DNA from: Streptomyces sp. NRRL F-2664
Lineage (GTDB): Bacteria > Actinomycetota > Actinomycetes > Streptomycetales > Streptomycetaceae
NCBI RefSeq assembly: GCF_000719345.1
Contig: NZ_JOFX01000001.1
Coordinates: 1-64,000 of the forward strand
DNA: 64,000 nt
Direction of reading: 5' to 3'
The stretch's first letter is position 1. Every line of letters starts with the position of its first letter. Shown here piece after piece: positions 8,417 through 17,059 of this stretch. Position numbers and translations under genes: made by a program. Under the pieces are notes generated by a model, which made no database searches, was not told the origin of the DNA, and saw only the letters and a program-made list of their open reading frames with translations.

Positions 8417-9205
8417 ATGGGACACCTGGGACATCTGGACCACGCCGCTTACGGCTGGCTGACACCCGTGCTGTCATACGTGATGGCATCGATCGGCGCC
8501 GCCCTCGGGCTGCGCTGCACCGTCCGTGCGCTCGCCGCGGCCGGAGCCGTCCGCCGCAACTGGCTCCTCACCGCGGCCTCCGCCATCGGAACCGGCATCT
8601 GGACCATGCACTTCGTCGCCATGCTCGGCTTCGAGGCCACCGGTACGGAGATCCGCTACGACGTGCCGCTCACCATCGCGAGCCTGCTCGTCGCCGTGCT
8701 GGTCGTCGGCGCCGGAGTCTTCGCCGTCGGCTACGGCAGGGCGCGCGGGCGCGCCCTCGTCCTGGGCGGCCTCACCACCGGCCTCGGTGTCGCCAGCATG
8801 CACTACCTGGGCATGGCGGCCCTGCGCCTGCACGGCGAGGTCTCCTACGACCCGCTCCTCGTCGGCCTCTCCGTCGTCATCGCCGTGGTCGCCGCCACCG
8901 CCGCCCTCTGGGCCGCGCTCCACATCAAGTCGCCGCTGGCCGTGGCCGCCGCCTCCCTCGTCATGGGCGCGGCCGTCAGCAGCATGCACTACACGGGGAT
9001 GACGGCCGTCGAGGTCGGCGTCAGCCCGTCGGACGCGGCGCTGCCCGGGGCCACCGCGATGCAGTTCATCTTCCCGCTGGCCGTCGGACTGGGCTCCTAC
9101 CTGTTCATCACCGCCGCCTTCGTCGCGCTCTCCCCGACCGCCGACGAGCGCGCCGCCTCCGCCTCCGCCCGGCACCTGGGGGAGCACACCGCTGCCGCGC
9201 ACTGA
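8417..9205 (+). CDS. MHYT-domain integral membrane sensor protein
   Basis: A 262-residue membrane protein with seven hydrophobic segments. It contains the three MHYT signatures that define the domain: WTMHFVAMLG, SMHYLGMAAL and SMHYTGMTAV. MHYT domains are proposed to bind copper through their Met and His residues and to sense O2, CO or NO. Most are fused to signalling domains; this one is free-standing, as in several Streptomyces. GTG 8411 is a possible alternative start. It lies 233 bp upstream of, and on the same strand as, the conservon kinase gene, so a functional link as a sensor partner is possible but not shown. Confidence 0.88.
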   Translation: MGHLGHLDHAAYGWLTPVLSYVMASIGAALGLRCTVRALAAAGAVRRNWLLTAASAIGTGIWTMHFVAMLGFEATGTEIRYDVPLTIASLLVAVLVVGAGVFAVGYGRARGRALVLGGLTTGLGVASMHYLGMAALRLHGEVSYDPLLVGLSVVIAVVAATAALWAALHIKSPLAVAAASLVMGAAVSSMHYTGMTAVEVGVSPSDAALPGATAMQFIFPLAVGLGSYLFITAAFVALSPTADERAASASARHLGEHTAAAH

Positions 9206-9438
9206 GCCCACCGCTGCCGTGGCCGGTCGTGCGGCGGCCGTGCGCCGCTCCCGTCGCGCCCGCCCGCTCCACCGCCGCCGGTCCGTCGGCCGCACGACCG
9301 TCCGCGGGCCCCCACCCCGTACGGCCCTCGATCCCCTCGACCGGCCACCCCCGCACGACCGTCCACCCCGTAGACCCGTCGGCCCCGACCGGAGCGTCGA
9401 CCGACCGCACCGTAGGCAACGCCCGGAACGAGGAGCCC

Positions 9439-12138
9439 ATGCGTACACCCCGCAGAAGACCGGAACCAGCGGCTTCGCGGCTGCCCGCGCCACCGCCACG
9501 CGGCCGCCGGGCCCATGCCGGGCCTCCGGCCGAGGAACCGGCGCAGGACCCGGCCCGCCGGCGGTCGAGCCGGCCGGACGACACCCGCCCCACCGGCTCG
9601 GCCGCACCGCTCGGGCAGCGCCGCCCCCGGCTGCGCCTGCGCCCCGCCACCGTCCGGGCGAAGATCGTCTCCCTGCTCATGGTCCCGGTGGTCTCGCTCC
9701 TCGCGCTCTGGGCCTTCGCCACCGTCACCACCGCCCAGGACATGGCCTGGCTGGACCGCGTCCGGCAGGCCGACGCCGAGATACGGGCCCCCGTCGCCGC
9801 CGCCGTCGCCGAGCTGCAGGCCGAACGGCGCGCCGCCGTCCGCCTGCTGGCCGACCCCGCCGCCGACCCGGGCGCCCTCGGCCAGCAGGCCCGCCGTACC
9901 GACGGCGCCGTCCGCAGCCTGAGGCTCGGCGACCGCCACACCGTCGCCGACTCCGGCGACTACGGCTCGGACATCGGGGTCCGCCTGGACGCGTTCGTCG
10001 TGGCCGCCGAGGGGCTGGTGTCGGCCCGCAAGGACATCACCGACCGCCGCGCCACCCCCGAGGCCGCCTTCGCGATCTACACCCGGGTGGTCGACGCGGC
10101 ATTCGCCGTGAACGGCTCCCTGTCCGGCGGCGAGCACGCCGAACTCGGGGCCGACGCGCGGGTGCTGCTCGAATTCGCCCGCGCTGCGGAACTGCTGTCG
10201 CGCGAGGACGCACTGCTCGCGCTACCGGGCCAGCGCAGCGCCGAAACGCTCCGGCAGCTGACCGGCGCCGTGGAGTCCCGCCGCGCGATCACCGATGCCG
10301 CGGCGCGCGACCTGCCCGCCGCCCAGCAGGACGCCTGGCAGTCCGTCGCCAAGAGCGCCGCGTACGCCGACCTCACCGGCGCCGAGGACCGGGCGCTGGC
10401 CGCCGGCACCTCCCGGGACGCGCGTGGTGCGCCCGCCGGATGGGAGGCCGCCCACAGCGGCATCAGCGCTTCGATGCGGGAGATCGCGGAGGCCGCGCAC
10501 GCCGCGGCCGCGGACCGCGCCGACCCCGTCGCCGAAGGGGCGTTCACCGCGGCGGGAGCCGCCGTGCTGCTGGGCCTGGCGGCCGTCGCCGCCTCCCTCG
10601 TCATCTCCGTCCGGATCGGCCGCGTGCTGGTCGTCGAGCTGGTCTCGCTGCGCAACACCGCGCTGGAGATCGCCCACCGCAAACTCCCGGACGCGATGGA
10701 GCGGCTGCGCGCCGGCGAGGAGATCGACGTCGCCGCCGAGACACCGGCCGGCCCGCCGGCCGACGACGAGATCACCCAGGTCGGCGAGGCGCTGGGCACG
10801 GTGCACCGGGCGGCGCTCAGCGCCGCGGTCGAGCGGGCGGAACTCGCCAGCGGGGTCTCCGGGGTCTTCGTCAACCTCGCCCGCCGCAGTCAGGTCCTCG
10901 CGCACCGGCAGCTGACCCTGCTCGACTCCATGGAGCGGCGTGCCGACGACCCGAACGAGCTCGGCGACCTCTTCCGCCTCGACCACCTCACCACCCGGAT
11001 GCGCCGGCACGCGGAGAGCCTGATCATCCTCTCCGGGGCGGCCCCCGGCCGGGCCTGGCGGATGCCGGTCCCGCTCACCAACGTGGTCCGGGCCGCCGTG
11101 TCGGAGATCGAGGACTACCCGCGGGTCGAGGTACGCCGGCTCGCCGAGGCCGCGGTCACCGGCGGGGCCGTCGCCGACCTCACCCACCTCCTCGCCGAAC
11201 TCATCGAGAACGCGGCCCAGTTCTCCCCTCCCCACACCAAGGTCCGGGTGAGCGGTGAGCCGGTCGGCACGGGTTACGTCCTGGAGGTCGAGGACCGCGG
11301 CCTGGGCATGGGCCGCGAGGCCCTGAGCGACGCCAACCGGCGCATCGAGCAGTCCGAGGACCTCGACCTCTTCGACAGCGACCGGCTCGGCCTCTTCGTG
11401 GTCAGCCGTCTCGCGGCCCGCCACGGGGTGAAGGTGCACCTGCGCCCCTCGCCCTACGGCGGCACCACCGCCGTGGTGCTGCTGCCCACCTCCCTGCTCC
11501 AGGGCGCCGTCACCGGGGCGGACGGGGCCGCGGACCACTCCGACGCGGACCACCCCGAGGTCGGCCAGGGACCCGGACGCCGGGAGGAGCGGCCGGCCGC
11601 AGCCGGGCCGGCCCCTGCCCGTGCCGCCGCCCGCGCCCGTAGTGCCGCGCCGGCCCGGGAAGCGGGGGAGGCGCCACAGCAGCCGCCCGCCGTGACCGTG
11701 CTCCGCGACGAACCGCGTCGACCGGCAGCCGTACGCGACGAGCCGCGCGGACCGGGCCTCGTACGGGACGCCGAGCCGACCGGGGGCCCGCGCGGGGGCC
11801 CGACCGGGGGCCGGGCCCCCGCCGCGGCGGGGGACCCGAGCCCGGCGCCGGTCTCCGCGCTCCGGCCGCGCACCACCGGTGGCGCGGGCAGCCGTACGGA
11901 GGCCGCAGCACCCCCCTCGGGCTCCGTGACGGAACTGCCGCGCCGGGTGCGCCAGGCCAGCCTCGTCCCGCAGTTGCGGGAGGCCCCCGCCCCGGATTCC
12001 GGCGGCGTCCGGCTTCCCGAGGACCCGCCGGGACGCAGCCCGGAGCAGGCCAGGGACCGGATGGCGGCCTACCGGGCCGGATGGGCCCGCGGAGCCGAGG
12101 ACAACTCCCCCCACGCAGGCAGTGAAGGAGAAGTGTGA
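9439..12138 (+). CDS. cvnA: Conservon sensor histidine kinase-like protein (NIT/HATPase), CvnA type
   Basis: An 899-residue membrane kinase-like protein, the first component of a Streptomyces conservon. A basic, disordered N-terminus leads to a membrane helix (about 75-96), an extracellular nitrate/nitrite-sensor-like helical domain (about 97-370) and a second membrane helix (about 375-400). A helical linker follows with LDHLTTRMRRHAE, whose His is the likely phospho-acceptor. The HATPase domain has the N box LIENAAQFSPPHTKV near 585 and VEDRGLGMG. The last 200 residues are a Pro/Ala/Arg-rich tail. ATG 9439 follows GAGGAGC. The 3' end overlaps the next gene by TGATG, showing translational coupling. 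In conservons the A protein is thought to act with B, C and D as a membrane complex resembling a G-protein switch. Confidence 0.88.
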   Translation: MRTPRRRPEPAASRLPAPPPRGRRAHAGPPAEEPAQDPARRRSSRPDDTRPTGSAAPLGQRRPRLRLRPATVRAKIVSLLMVPVVSLLALWAFATVTTAQDMAWLDRVRQADAEIRAPVAAAVAELQAERRAAVRLLADPAADPGALGQQARRTDGAVRSLRLGDRHTVADSGDYGSDIGVRLDAFVVAAEGLVSARKDITDRRATPEAAFAIYTRVVDAAFAVNGSLSGGEHAELGADARVLLEFARAAELLSREDALLALPGQRSAETLRQLTGAVESRRAITDAAARDLPAAQQDAWQSVAKSAAYADLTGAEDRALAAGTSRDARGAPAGWEAAHSGISASMREIAEAAHAAAADRADPVAEGAFTAAGAAVLLGLAAVAASLVISVRIGRVLVVELVSLRNTALEIAHRKLPDAMERLRAGEEIDVAAETPAGPPADDEITQVGEALGTVHRAALSAAVERAELASGVSGVFVNLARRSQVLAHRQLTLLDSMERRADDPNELGDLFRLDHLTTRMRRHAESLIILSGAAPGRAWRMPVPLTNVVRAAVSEIEDYPRVEVRRLAEAAVTGGAVADLTHLLAELIENAAQFSPPHTKVRVSGEPVGTGYVLEVEDRGLGMGREALSDANRRIEQSEDLDLFDSDRLGLFVVSRLAARHGVKVHLRPSPYGGTTAVVLLPTSLLQGAVTGADGAADHSDADHPEVGQGPGRREERPAAAGPAPARAAARARSAAPAREAGEAPQQPPAVTVLRDEPRRPAAVRDEPRGPGLVRDAEPTGGPRGGPTGGRAPAAAGDPSPAPVSALRPRTTGGAGSRTEAAAPPSGSVTELPRRVRQASLVPQLREAPAPDSGGVRLPEDPPGRSPEQARDRMAAYRAGWARGAEDNSPHAGSEGEV

Positions 12139-12581
12139 TGATCGAGCACCAGAGGACCGGGTACGACGGCAGCCGTCGGTCGGGCGAACTCGACTGGCTC
12201 CTGGACGACCTGGTCCACCGGGTCGTCGAGGTCCGGCACGCCGTGGTCCTCTCCAACGACGGCCTGGCGGTCGGCGCCTCCAGCGCGCTCAGCCGGGAGG
12301 ACGCCGAGCACCTCGCGGCCGTGGCCTCCGGCTTCCACAGCCTGGCCAAGGGCGCGGGCCGGCACTTCCACGTCGGGGGCGTGCGCCAGACGATGGTCGA
12401 GATGGACGAGGGCTTCCTCGTCGTCGCGGCCGCCGGGGACGGCTCCTGCCTGGCCGTCCTCAGCGCCGGCGGCGCCGACCTCGGCCTCGTCGCCTACGAG
12501 ATGGCCCGCCTGGTGAAGCGGGTCGGCGAGCACCTCTACACCCCGCCGCGGTTCGCGGCGCAGCCGCCGGCCGCCGGCTGA
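12138..12581 (+). CDS. cvnB: Conservon roadblock/LC7 protein, CvnB type
   Basis: A 147-residue roadblock/LC7-fold protein (family signature ELDWLLDDLV, VRHAVVLSNDGL, EDAEHLAAVASGF, RQTMVEMD). Bacterial roadblock proteins partner small Ras-like GTPases and often modulate their GTP turnover, matching the CvnD GTPase two genes downstream. The start ATG 12138 overlaps the cvnA stop as TGATG, with AAGGAGAA ahead of it; GTG 12135 is a weaker alternative. The protein closely resembles the second roadblock gene at 14329-14727, which points to duplication. Confidence 0.9.
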   Translation: MIEHQRTGYDGSRRSGELDWLLDDLVHRVVEVRHAVVLSNDGLAVGASSALSREDAEHLAAVASGFHSLAKGAGRHFHVGGVRQTMVEMDEGFLVVAAAGDGSCLAVLSAGGADLGLVAYEMARLVKRVGEHLYTPPRFAAQPPAAG

Positions 12582-12598
12582 GGGCGGCGGTCCGGCAC

Positions 12599-12982
12599 AT
12601 GAACGGCCAGTGGTACGACGCCGACGCGGGTCCGCTCGTCCGCCCCTACGCCATGACCGGGGGGCGTACCCGGCCGGGACCCCACGGGGTCCGCTTCGAC
12701 CTGATCGCCCTGGTCGCGGTGGATCCGGACGGCGGCGCGGACGAGGGGGCCGAGTCGCTGCTCGGCCCCGAGCACCGGGCACTGCTGGAGCTCTGCCGGT
12801 CCGAGACCCAGTCGGTGGCCGAACTCGCCGCCGACGCCGACCTGCCCGTGGGAGTCGTCCGGGTGCTCCTCGGGGACCTGCTGGAGGGCGGGTACGTCAC
12901 GGTCAGCCGCCCGGTACCGCCCGCTCAGCTGCCGGACGAGCGGATTCTGCGTGAAGTCATCGAGGGATTGCGAGCGTTGTGA
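12599..12982 (+). CDS. cvnC: Conservon DUF742 protein, CvnC type
   Basis: A 127-residue DUF742 protein. It has the family N-terminus with LVRPYAMTGGRT, then FDLIALVAV, and a winged-helix-like C-terminal part: EHRALLELCRSETQSVAELAADADLPVGVVRVLLGDL followed by GYVTV. In conservons it joins the kinase-like, roadblock and GTPase proteins in a membrane-linked switch. Its role may be protein binding rather than DNA binding. ATG 12599 lies 17 bp after the cvnB stop. The stop overlaps the next start as TGATG. Confidence 0.9.
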   Translation: MNGQWYDADAGPLVRPYAMTGGRTRPGPHGVRFDLIALVAVDPDGGADEGAESLLGPEHRALLELCRSETQSVAELAADADLPVGVVRVLLGDLLEGGYVTVSRPVPPAQLPDERILREVIEGLRAL

Positions 12983-13761
12983 TGGGACACCGAGACAGCC
13001 GACCCTCCGGGACGTCGGGCCCCTTCGGGACGTCCGGACCGGACGGGCCGGCCGGAGACGCACCGGCCCCGTACCCGGGTACGGGCGCGGAGGCGGACGT
13101 GGACGTGGAGCGGGACCCGGCCCCGGGGCCGGGCCCCGACGCGGACCCCGGGGCGGGGGAGGACGACGGCGAACTGGCCGCGCTCGCCCTGAAGATCCTC
13201 GTGGCGGGCGGCTTCGGGGTCGGCAAGACCACGCTCGTCGGCGCGGTGAGCGAGATCCGGCCGCTGCGCACGGAGGAGCAGCTGAGCGAGGCGGGCGAAC
13301 TGGTCGACGACACGGGGGGTGTGGCCCAGAAGACGACCACGACCGTGGCCATGGACTTCGGGCGGATCACCATTCGCTCCGGGCTGTCCCTCTACCTCTT
13401 CGGCACTCCGGGACAGGACCGCTTCTGGTTCCTGTGGGACGAGCTGTCCCAGGGAGCGCTCGGCGCGGTCGTGCTCGCCGACACCCGGCGGCTGGAGGAC
13501 TGCTTCCCGGCGGTGGACTACTTCGAGCACCGGCGCATCCCGTTCGTGGTCGCCGTCAACTGCTTCACGGAGGCGCGGCGTTACGGGGCGCACGACGTCT
13601 CGCGCGCGCTGGACCTGGAACAGGGCACCCCGGTGGTGCTGTGCGACGCCCGGGACAAGGACTCGGGCAAGGAAGTGCTGATCAGGCTGGTCGAGTATGC
13701 CGGGCGGGTGCACACCGCCCGGCTGCTCGACTCGGTGGGACCCCAGGCCGGTCCCGCGTGA
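12982..13761 (+). CDS. cvnD: Conservon small GTPase, CvnD type
   Basis: About 259 residues. An acidic, Pro-rich N-terminal tail of roughly 65 residues precedes a Ras/Arf-like GTPase core: P-loop GGFGVGKTTLV, a Thr-rich switch I region (KTTTTVAMDFG), and switch II FGTPGQDRFWFLWDEL. The usual NKxD guanine-specificity motif is replaced by VAVNCF, a hallmark of this bacterial family (relatives of MglA and CvnD). It is likely the switch output of the conservon complex. ATG 12982 overlaps the cvnC stop; a GTG one codon earlier is also possible. Confidence 0.9.
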   Translation: MGHRDSRPSGTSGPFGTSGPDGPAGDAPAPYPGTGAEADVDVERDPAPGPGPDADPGAGEDDGELAALALKILVAGGFGVGKTTLVGAVSEIRPLRTEEQLSEAGELVDDTGGVAQKTTTTVAMDFGRITIRSGLSLYLFGTPGQDRFWFLWDELSQGALGAVVLADTRRLEDCFPAVDYFEHRRIPFVVAVNCFTEARRYGAHDVSRALDLEQGTPVVLCDARDKDSGKEVLIRLVEYAGRVHTARLLDSVGPQAGPA

Positions 13762-13784
13762 GCGGGCCGGGCCGGGCCGCTGGA

Positions 13785-14222
13785 TCAGTCGGACACTCCG
13801 GCGAAGGCGGTCACCTTGTCGATGGGGACGCGGACCAGGAGTTCGCTCGGGACGGCATTGCGGCGGCCGAACGCCTCGGCCTGCTCCTCGCCCATGTAGC
13901 GGGCGGCGATACGGGTCGCCCAGGTGAGCATCCCGTCCGCGTCGTCGGCGTATCCGCTGATCTCGGCGCGGCCCTGGAGGACGACATAGGAGAAGGGCGG
14001 CCGGTCGTCGTCCACGCAGAGCGCGACACGGCCGTCCCTGGCCAGATTGCGGCCCTTGACGGTGTCCTTGCCGGTGTTGAAGACGAAGCAGTCGCCGTCG
14101 AGTACGAACCAGATGGGAGCGACGTGCGGACTCCCGTCCTCGCGCACGGTGCAGAGCTTTCCGGTGCGGGTGGAGCGGGACACGAAGGCCCGCCATTCCT
14201 CTTGAGTCATCTTCTTCGCCAT
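13785..14222 (-). CDS. Pyridoxamine 5'-phosphate oxidase-fold protein, probably F420- or flavin-dependent
   Basis: A 145-residue split-barrel protein of the PPOX family. Family stretches are GKLCTVREDGSPHVAPIWFVLDGD, VFNTGKDTVKGRNL (likely phosphate-binding positions) and GRVALCVDDDRPPFSYVVLQGRAEI. Actinobacterial members of this size generally reduce small molecules with F420H2, or bind F420, FMN or heme. The start ATG 14222 is preceded, on its strand, by AAGGAGG at eight bases. It is convergent with cvnD and sits between the conservon and the second roadblock gene, facing away from the latter. Confidence 0.85.
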   Translation of the reverse strand: MAKKMTQEEWRAFVSRSTRTGKLCTVREDGSPHVAPIWFVLDGDCFVFNTGKDTVKGRNLARDGRVALCVDDDRPPFSYVVLQGRAEISGYADDADGMLTWATRIAARYMGEEQAEAFGRRNAVPSELLVRVPIDKVTAFAGVSD

Positions 14223-14328
14223 GGGCACATCCTCCTTGCCGGAAAGGCACTGGTGGGGAAGGCTTGCGGCACGACTACGCGGGGTGGGGCGCGGCCGAGC
14301 GGGCCACGTCGACGGGGAGGGGCCGGGA

Positions 14329-14727
14329 ATGGCACTGGACAAGCGACTGGACTGGCTGCTGGACGACCTGACACGCAGGGTCCCGCAGGTGCGGCACGCT
14401 GTGGTGCTGTCCAATGACGGCCTGGTGACGGGGGCGAGCGCGGGGCTGCCGAGGGAGGACGCCGAACACCTGGCGGCCGTGGCGGCCGGCCTGCAGAGCC
14501 TGGCGAAGGGTTCCGGTCGGCACTTCAGGGCCGGAGAGGTCCGCCAGACGATGGTCGAGTACGACGACGGGGCGCTCTTCGTCATGGCCGCGGGAGCGGG
14601 CAGTTCGCTGTGCGTGCTGAGCGCGGCCGAGGCGGACATCGGCCAGGTCGCCTACGAGATGACGTTGCTGGTCAACCGGGTGGGCGAGCACCTGGGCGTC
14701 GCGGAGCGGCGCATCACCGGCGGCTGA
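14329..14727 (+). CDS. Second roadblock/LC7 protein, CvnB paralogue
   Basis: A 132-residue roadblock/LC7 protein closely resembling CvnB at 12138: LDWLLDDLTRRVPQVRHAVVLSNDGL, then REDAEHLAAVAAGLQSLAKGSGRHF, then VRQTMVEYDDGALFVMAAG. It lacks the CvnB C-terminal extension and has no GTPase, DUF742 or kinase gene beside it. It could pair with CvnD or with a GTPase elsewhere. ATG 14329 follows GGGGAGGGG (14314-14322). The frame is open further upstream but without a better start. Confidence 0.88.
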   Translation: MALDKRLDWLLDDLTRRVPQVRHAVVLSNDGLVTGASAGLPREDAEHLAAVAAGLQSLAKGSGRHFRAGEVRQTMVEYDDGALFVMAAGAGSSLCVLSAAEADIGQVAYEMTLLVNRVGEHLGVAERRITGG

Positions 14728-14841
14728 CCGCAGGCGCGGCGGGCGGGGTGCGGGGTGGTTGTCCACAGGCCTCGCGGGATGTCGTCGCACCCGGTTACGG
14801 TCTTCACACAGAGTGATCAGTGCTCGTGGGGGAGGACCGTG

Positions 14842-15693
14842 ATGACGCAGATGATGACCGCGCCGCCGAGGGGCACGGCCGCGTGCGAGGGGGACGGGGC
14901 AGCCGTTCGGGCCGGGGGCGCAGCGCAGGCGCTCGTCGGCAGTGCGCAGGCCGCCGGAGAACTGGGCCTGACCCGGGGCGAGTTCGCGCGGGCCGTGCAG
15001 CTGGGGATCGTACGGGCCGGTCCGCCGGCGGCGGCGGGCGGGGCCGCACGTTTCGCGCGGACGGAGATCGAGCGGGTGCGGGCCGCGGCCACCGGCCCGC
15101 CGGACGCGCTGCGCCGGCAGGTCGAGACGGTGGCCGGAGCCCAGGCGGCGGCCGAGGTGCTGGGCGTCGGCCCGAGCCGGTTCACCCGGCTCGCGCGCTG
15201 CGGGCACCTCACCCCGATCGGCTACCGCATCAACCGCTACCGGGCCGTCGTGTGGCTCTACCTGGCAGCGGAGCTGCGCGAGTTCGCCGAGCGGGAGCCG
15301 GGGATGCTGCGCGGGACGGCGTCCGCCGAGGACCGGGAACTGCTCTCGGCCAAGGGAGACCTGCGCCCGCGCACCTGGCGCGGGCGGCATGTGGGGCTCC
15401 TGCTGAGACGCACCGCCGACCCGTGGGCGCGCGCGGCCGTACTGGCCTGCCCGCTCCCCGAGGACGAGCTGCGCGAGGCCGTGCCCGACCCGGCGGAGCG
15501 GATCGTCCTGGCCGCGCTCGCCCCGCCCCCGCCGTACGGGCATCCGCAGGTCCCGGCCGCCGCAGCGGTGGCGGAGGGGCTGCTGCGGGCCGGGCCCCCG
15601 GACGAGGTCCACTGGTACCGCACCCGTCTGGAGTCCGCCCTGACCGGCGCCCGCCGTCAGTCGAAGTCGACGGGGGAGAGGGGGCCGACGTAG
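14842..15693 (+). CDS. DUF6397 family protein
   Basis: A 283-residue protein matching the Streptomyces DUF6397 family from memory. It has two related helix-turn-helix-like segments, AAGELGLTRGEFARAVQLGIV and AAEVLGVGPSRFTRLARCGHLTP. Then come INRYRAVVWLYLAAELREFAEREP and a C-terminal block RPRTWRGRHVGLLLRRTADPWARAA. The MerR-like helices hint at nucleic-acid binding, but no function is established. ATG 14842 follows GGGGGAGG. Its 3' end overlaps the convergent YchJ-like gene by 37 bp, so one may lower expression of the other. Confidence 0.75.
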   Translation: MTQMMTAPPRGTAACEGDGAAVRAGGAAQALVGSAQAAGELGLTRGEFARAVQLGIVRAGPPAAAGGAARFARTEIERVRAAATGPPDALRRQVETVAGAQAAAEVLGVGPSRFTRLARCGHLTPIGYRINRYRAVVWLYLAAELREFAEREPGMLRGTASAEDRELLSAKGDLRPRTWRGRHVGLLLRRTADPWARAAVLACPLPEDELREAVPDPAERIVLAALAPPPPYGHPQVPAAAAVAEGLLRAGPPDEVHWYRTRLESALTGARRQSKSTGERGPT

Positions 15694-16058
15694 ACCCAGG
15701 CCCCGCCCTCGCGGGCGAAGCCGCTGTTCTCGTGCAGCGAGCCGGTGTGCCGTCCCTCGCGGTAGTGCGCGCGGAACTCCACCGAGCCCTCCGTCTCGAA
15801 CATCCCGCCGCGCTCCGTGGCGAGGATCTCCAGCCGCTCCCAGCGCTGCCCGGGATCGAGGTCCAGGCGGGCCGGGCGTGTCGAAGGGTGCCAGGAGCGC
15901 AACAGGTAGGCGGTGTCACCGACGGCGAAGGCGCTGAAGCGCGAGCGCATGAGCAGTTCGGCGGTCGGGGCCCGCCCGTCGCCGGAGTGGAAGCGGCCGC
16001 AGCACTCCGGATAGGCGGCGGGCAGTCCGCAGGGGCACGGCAGGGCGGGGGTGGGCAT
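15657..16058 (-). CDS. YchJ-like SEC-C motif protein
   Basis: A 133-residue YchJ/UPF0225 family protein. The N-terminal Cys-rich SEC-C-type motif CPCGLPAAYPECCGRFH binds zinc. The following NTF2-like fold carries AELLMRSRFSAFAVGDTAYLLRSWHP and the strand-rich VEFRAHYREG. The function is unknown; SEC-C domains often aid protein contacts. The start is ATG 16058, eight bases after the thioesterase gene ends, so the two genes are probably one operon. The ALLMRSRYSAF-like segment is the diagnostic part. Confidence 0.88.
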   Translation of the reverse strand: MPTPALPCPCGLPAAYPECCGRFHSGDGRAPTAELLMRSRFSAFAVGDTAYLLRSWHPSTRPARLDLDPGQRWERLEILATERGGMFETEGSVEFRAHYREGRHTGSLHENSGFAREGGAWVYVGPLSPVDFD

Positions 16059-16065
16059 GGGCGGC

Positions 16066-16989
16066 TCAGTTCTCGGAGGCGGCATCGGTCGACCGGTCCG
16101 GCCGGTCCGGGCGGGCCGGCGGGGCGGGGTACGGGCGGAAGAGGCCCTCCTGGACCACGGAGACCAGGAGCCTGCCCTCCAGGTCGTAGATGCGGCCGCG
16201 GGCCAGGCCACGGCCGCCGTGCGCGATCGGTGACTCCTGGTCGTACAGGAACCACTCGTCCGCCCGGAAGGGCCGGTGGAACCACATGGCGTGGTCGAGG
16301 GAGGCCATGTCGAAACCGCGCATGCCCCACAGGGGTTCGACGGGGATGCGCACGGCGTCGAGGAGGGTCATGTCACTGGCGTAGGTGAGCGCGCAGGTGT
16401 GTACGAGCGGGTCGTCGCCCAGCGGGCCGACCGCCCGCATCCACACCGCGCTGCGCGGATCGGCTCCCTTGAGCTCGTCGGGTGTCCAGCGGAGCCGGTT
16501 GACGTAGCGGATGTCGAAGGGCTGGCGGCGGGCCATCCGCTCCAGCGCCTCCGGCAGCGCCCCGAGGTGCTCGCGGATCTCGTCCGCGACCTTGGGGAGC
16601 GTGTCGGGATGGGGGACGTGGTGGGGAGGCAGCTGGTGCTCGATGCTGCCGTCCTCCGGATGATGGAAGGAGGCGGTGAGATTGAAGATCGTCCGGCCCT
16701 GCTGGACCGCGGTGACCCGGCGCGTCGTGAAGGACCGTCCGTCGCGCACCCGCTCCACCTGGTACACGATCGGCACCCCGGGAATGCCGGGGCGCAGGAA
16801 GTACGCGTGCAGCGAGTGGACCGGGCGGTCACTCTCGACCGTGCGGCCCGCGGCCACCAGCGCCTGACCGGCGACCTGGCCGCCGAAGACGCGCTGGAGG
16901 GACTCCTGTGGGCTGGCGCCGCGGAAGATGTTGACCTCGATCTGCTCCAGATCGAGCAGATCGACCAGTCTTTCGGCGGGGTTCGTCAT
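16066..16989 (-). CDS. tesB: Acyl-CoA thioesterase II (TesB family)
   Basis: A 307-residue double hot-dog acyl-CoA thioesterase that hydrolyses medium and long acyl-CoAs to free acid and CoA. Family features are LEQIEVNIFRG, RVFGGQVAGQAL (with the Asp/Gln/Thr catalytic set spread over the two hot-dog halves), VHSLHAYFLRPG, SFTTRRVTAVQ and, in the second half, LDHAMWFHRPFRADEWFLYD followed by RGRIYDLEGRLLVSVVQEGL. Length and order match E. coli TesB. It lies upstream of, and in the same transcript as, the YchJ-like gene. It may share a transcript with the helicase gene further upstream across a 70-bp gap. Confidence 0.93.
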   Translation of the reverse strand: MTNPAERLVDLLDLEQIEVNIFRGASPQESLQRVFGGQVAGQALVAAGRTVESDRPVHSLHAYFLRPGIPGVPIVYQVERVRDGRSFTTRRVTAVQQGRTIFNLTASFHHPEDGSIEHQLPPHHVPHPDTLPKVADEIREHLGALPEALERMARRQPFDIRYVNRLRWTPDELKGADPRSAVWMRAVGPLGDDPLVHTCALTYASDMTLLDAVRIPVEPLWGMRGFDMASLDHAMWFHRPFRADEWFLYDQESPIAHGGRGLARGRIYDLEGRLLVSVVQEGLFRPYPAPPARPDRPDRSTDAASEN

Positions 16990-17059
16990 CAAAGGGTCTC
17001 CACAGTCGGGTCCGGGCGGTGTGGGCGGTCCGGGCGGTCCGGCGGCGTGCCGGACCAGG

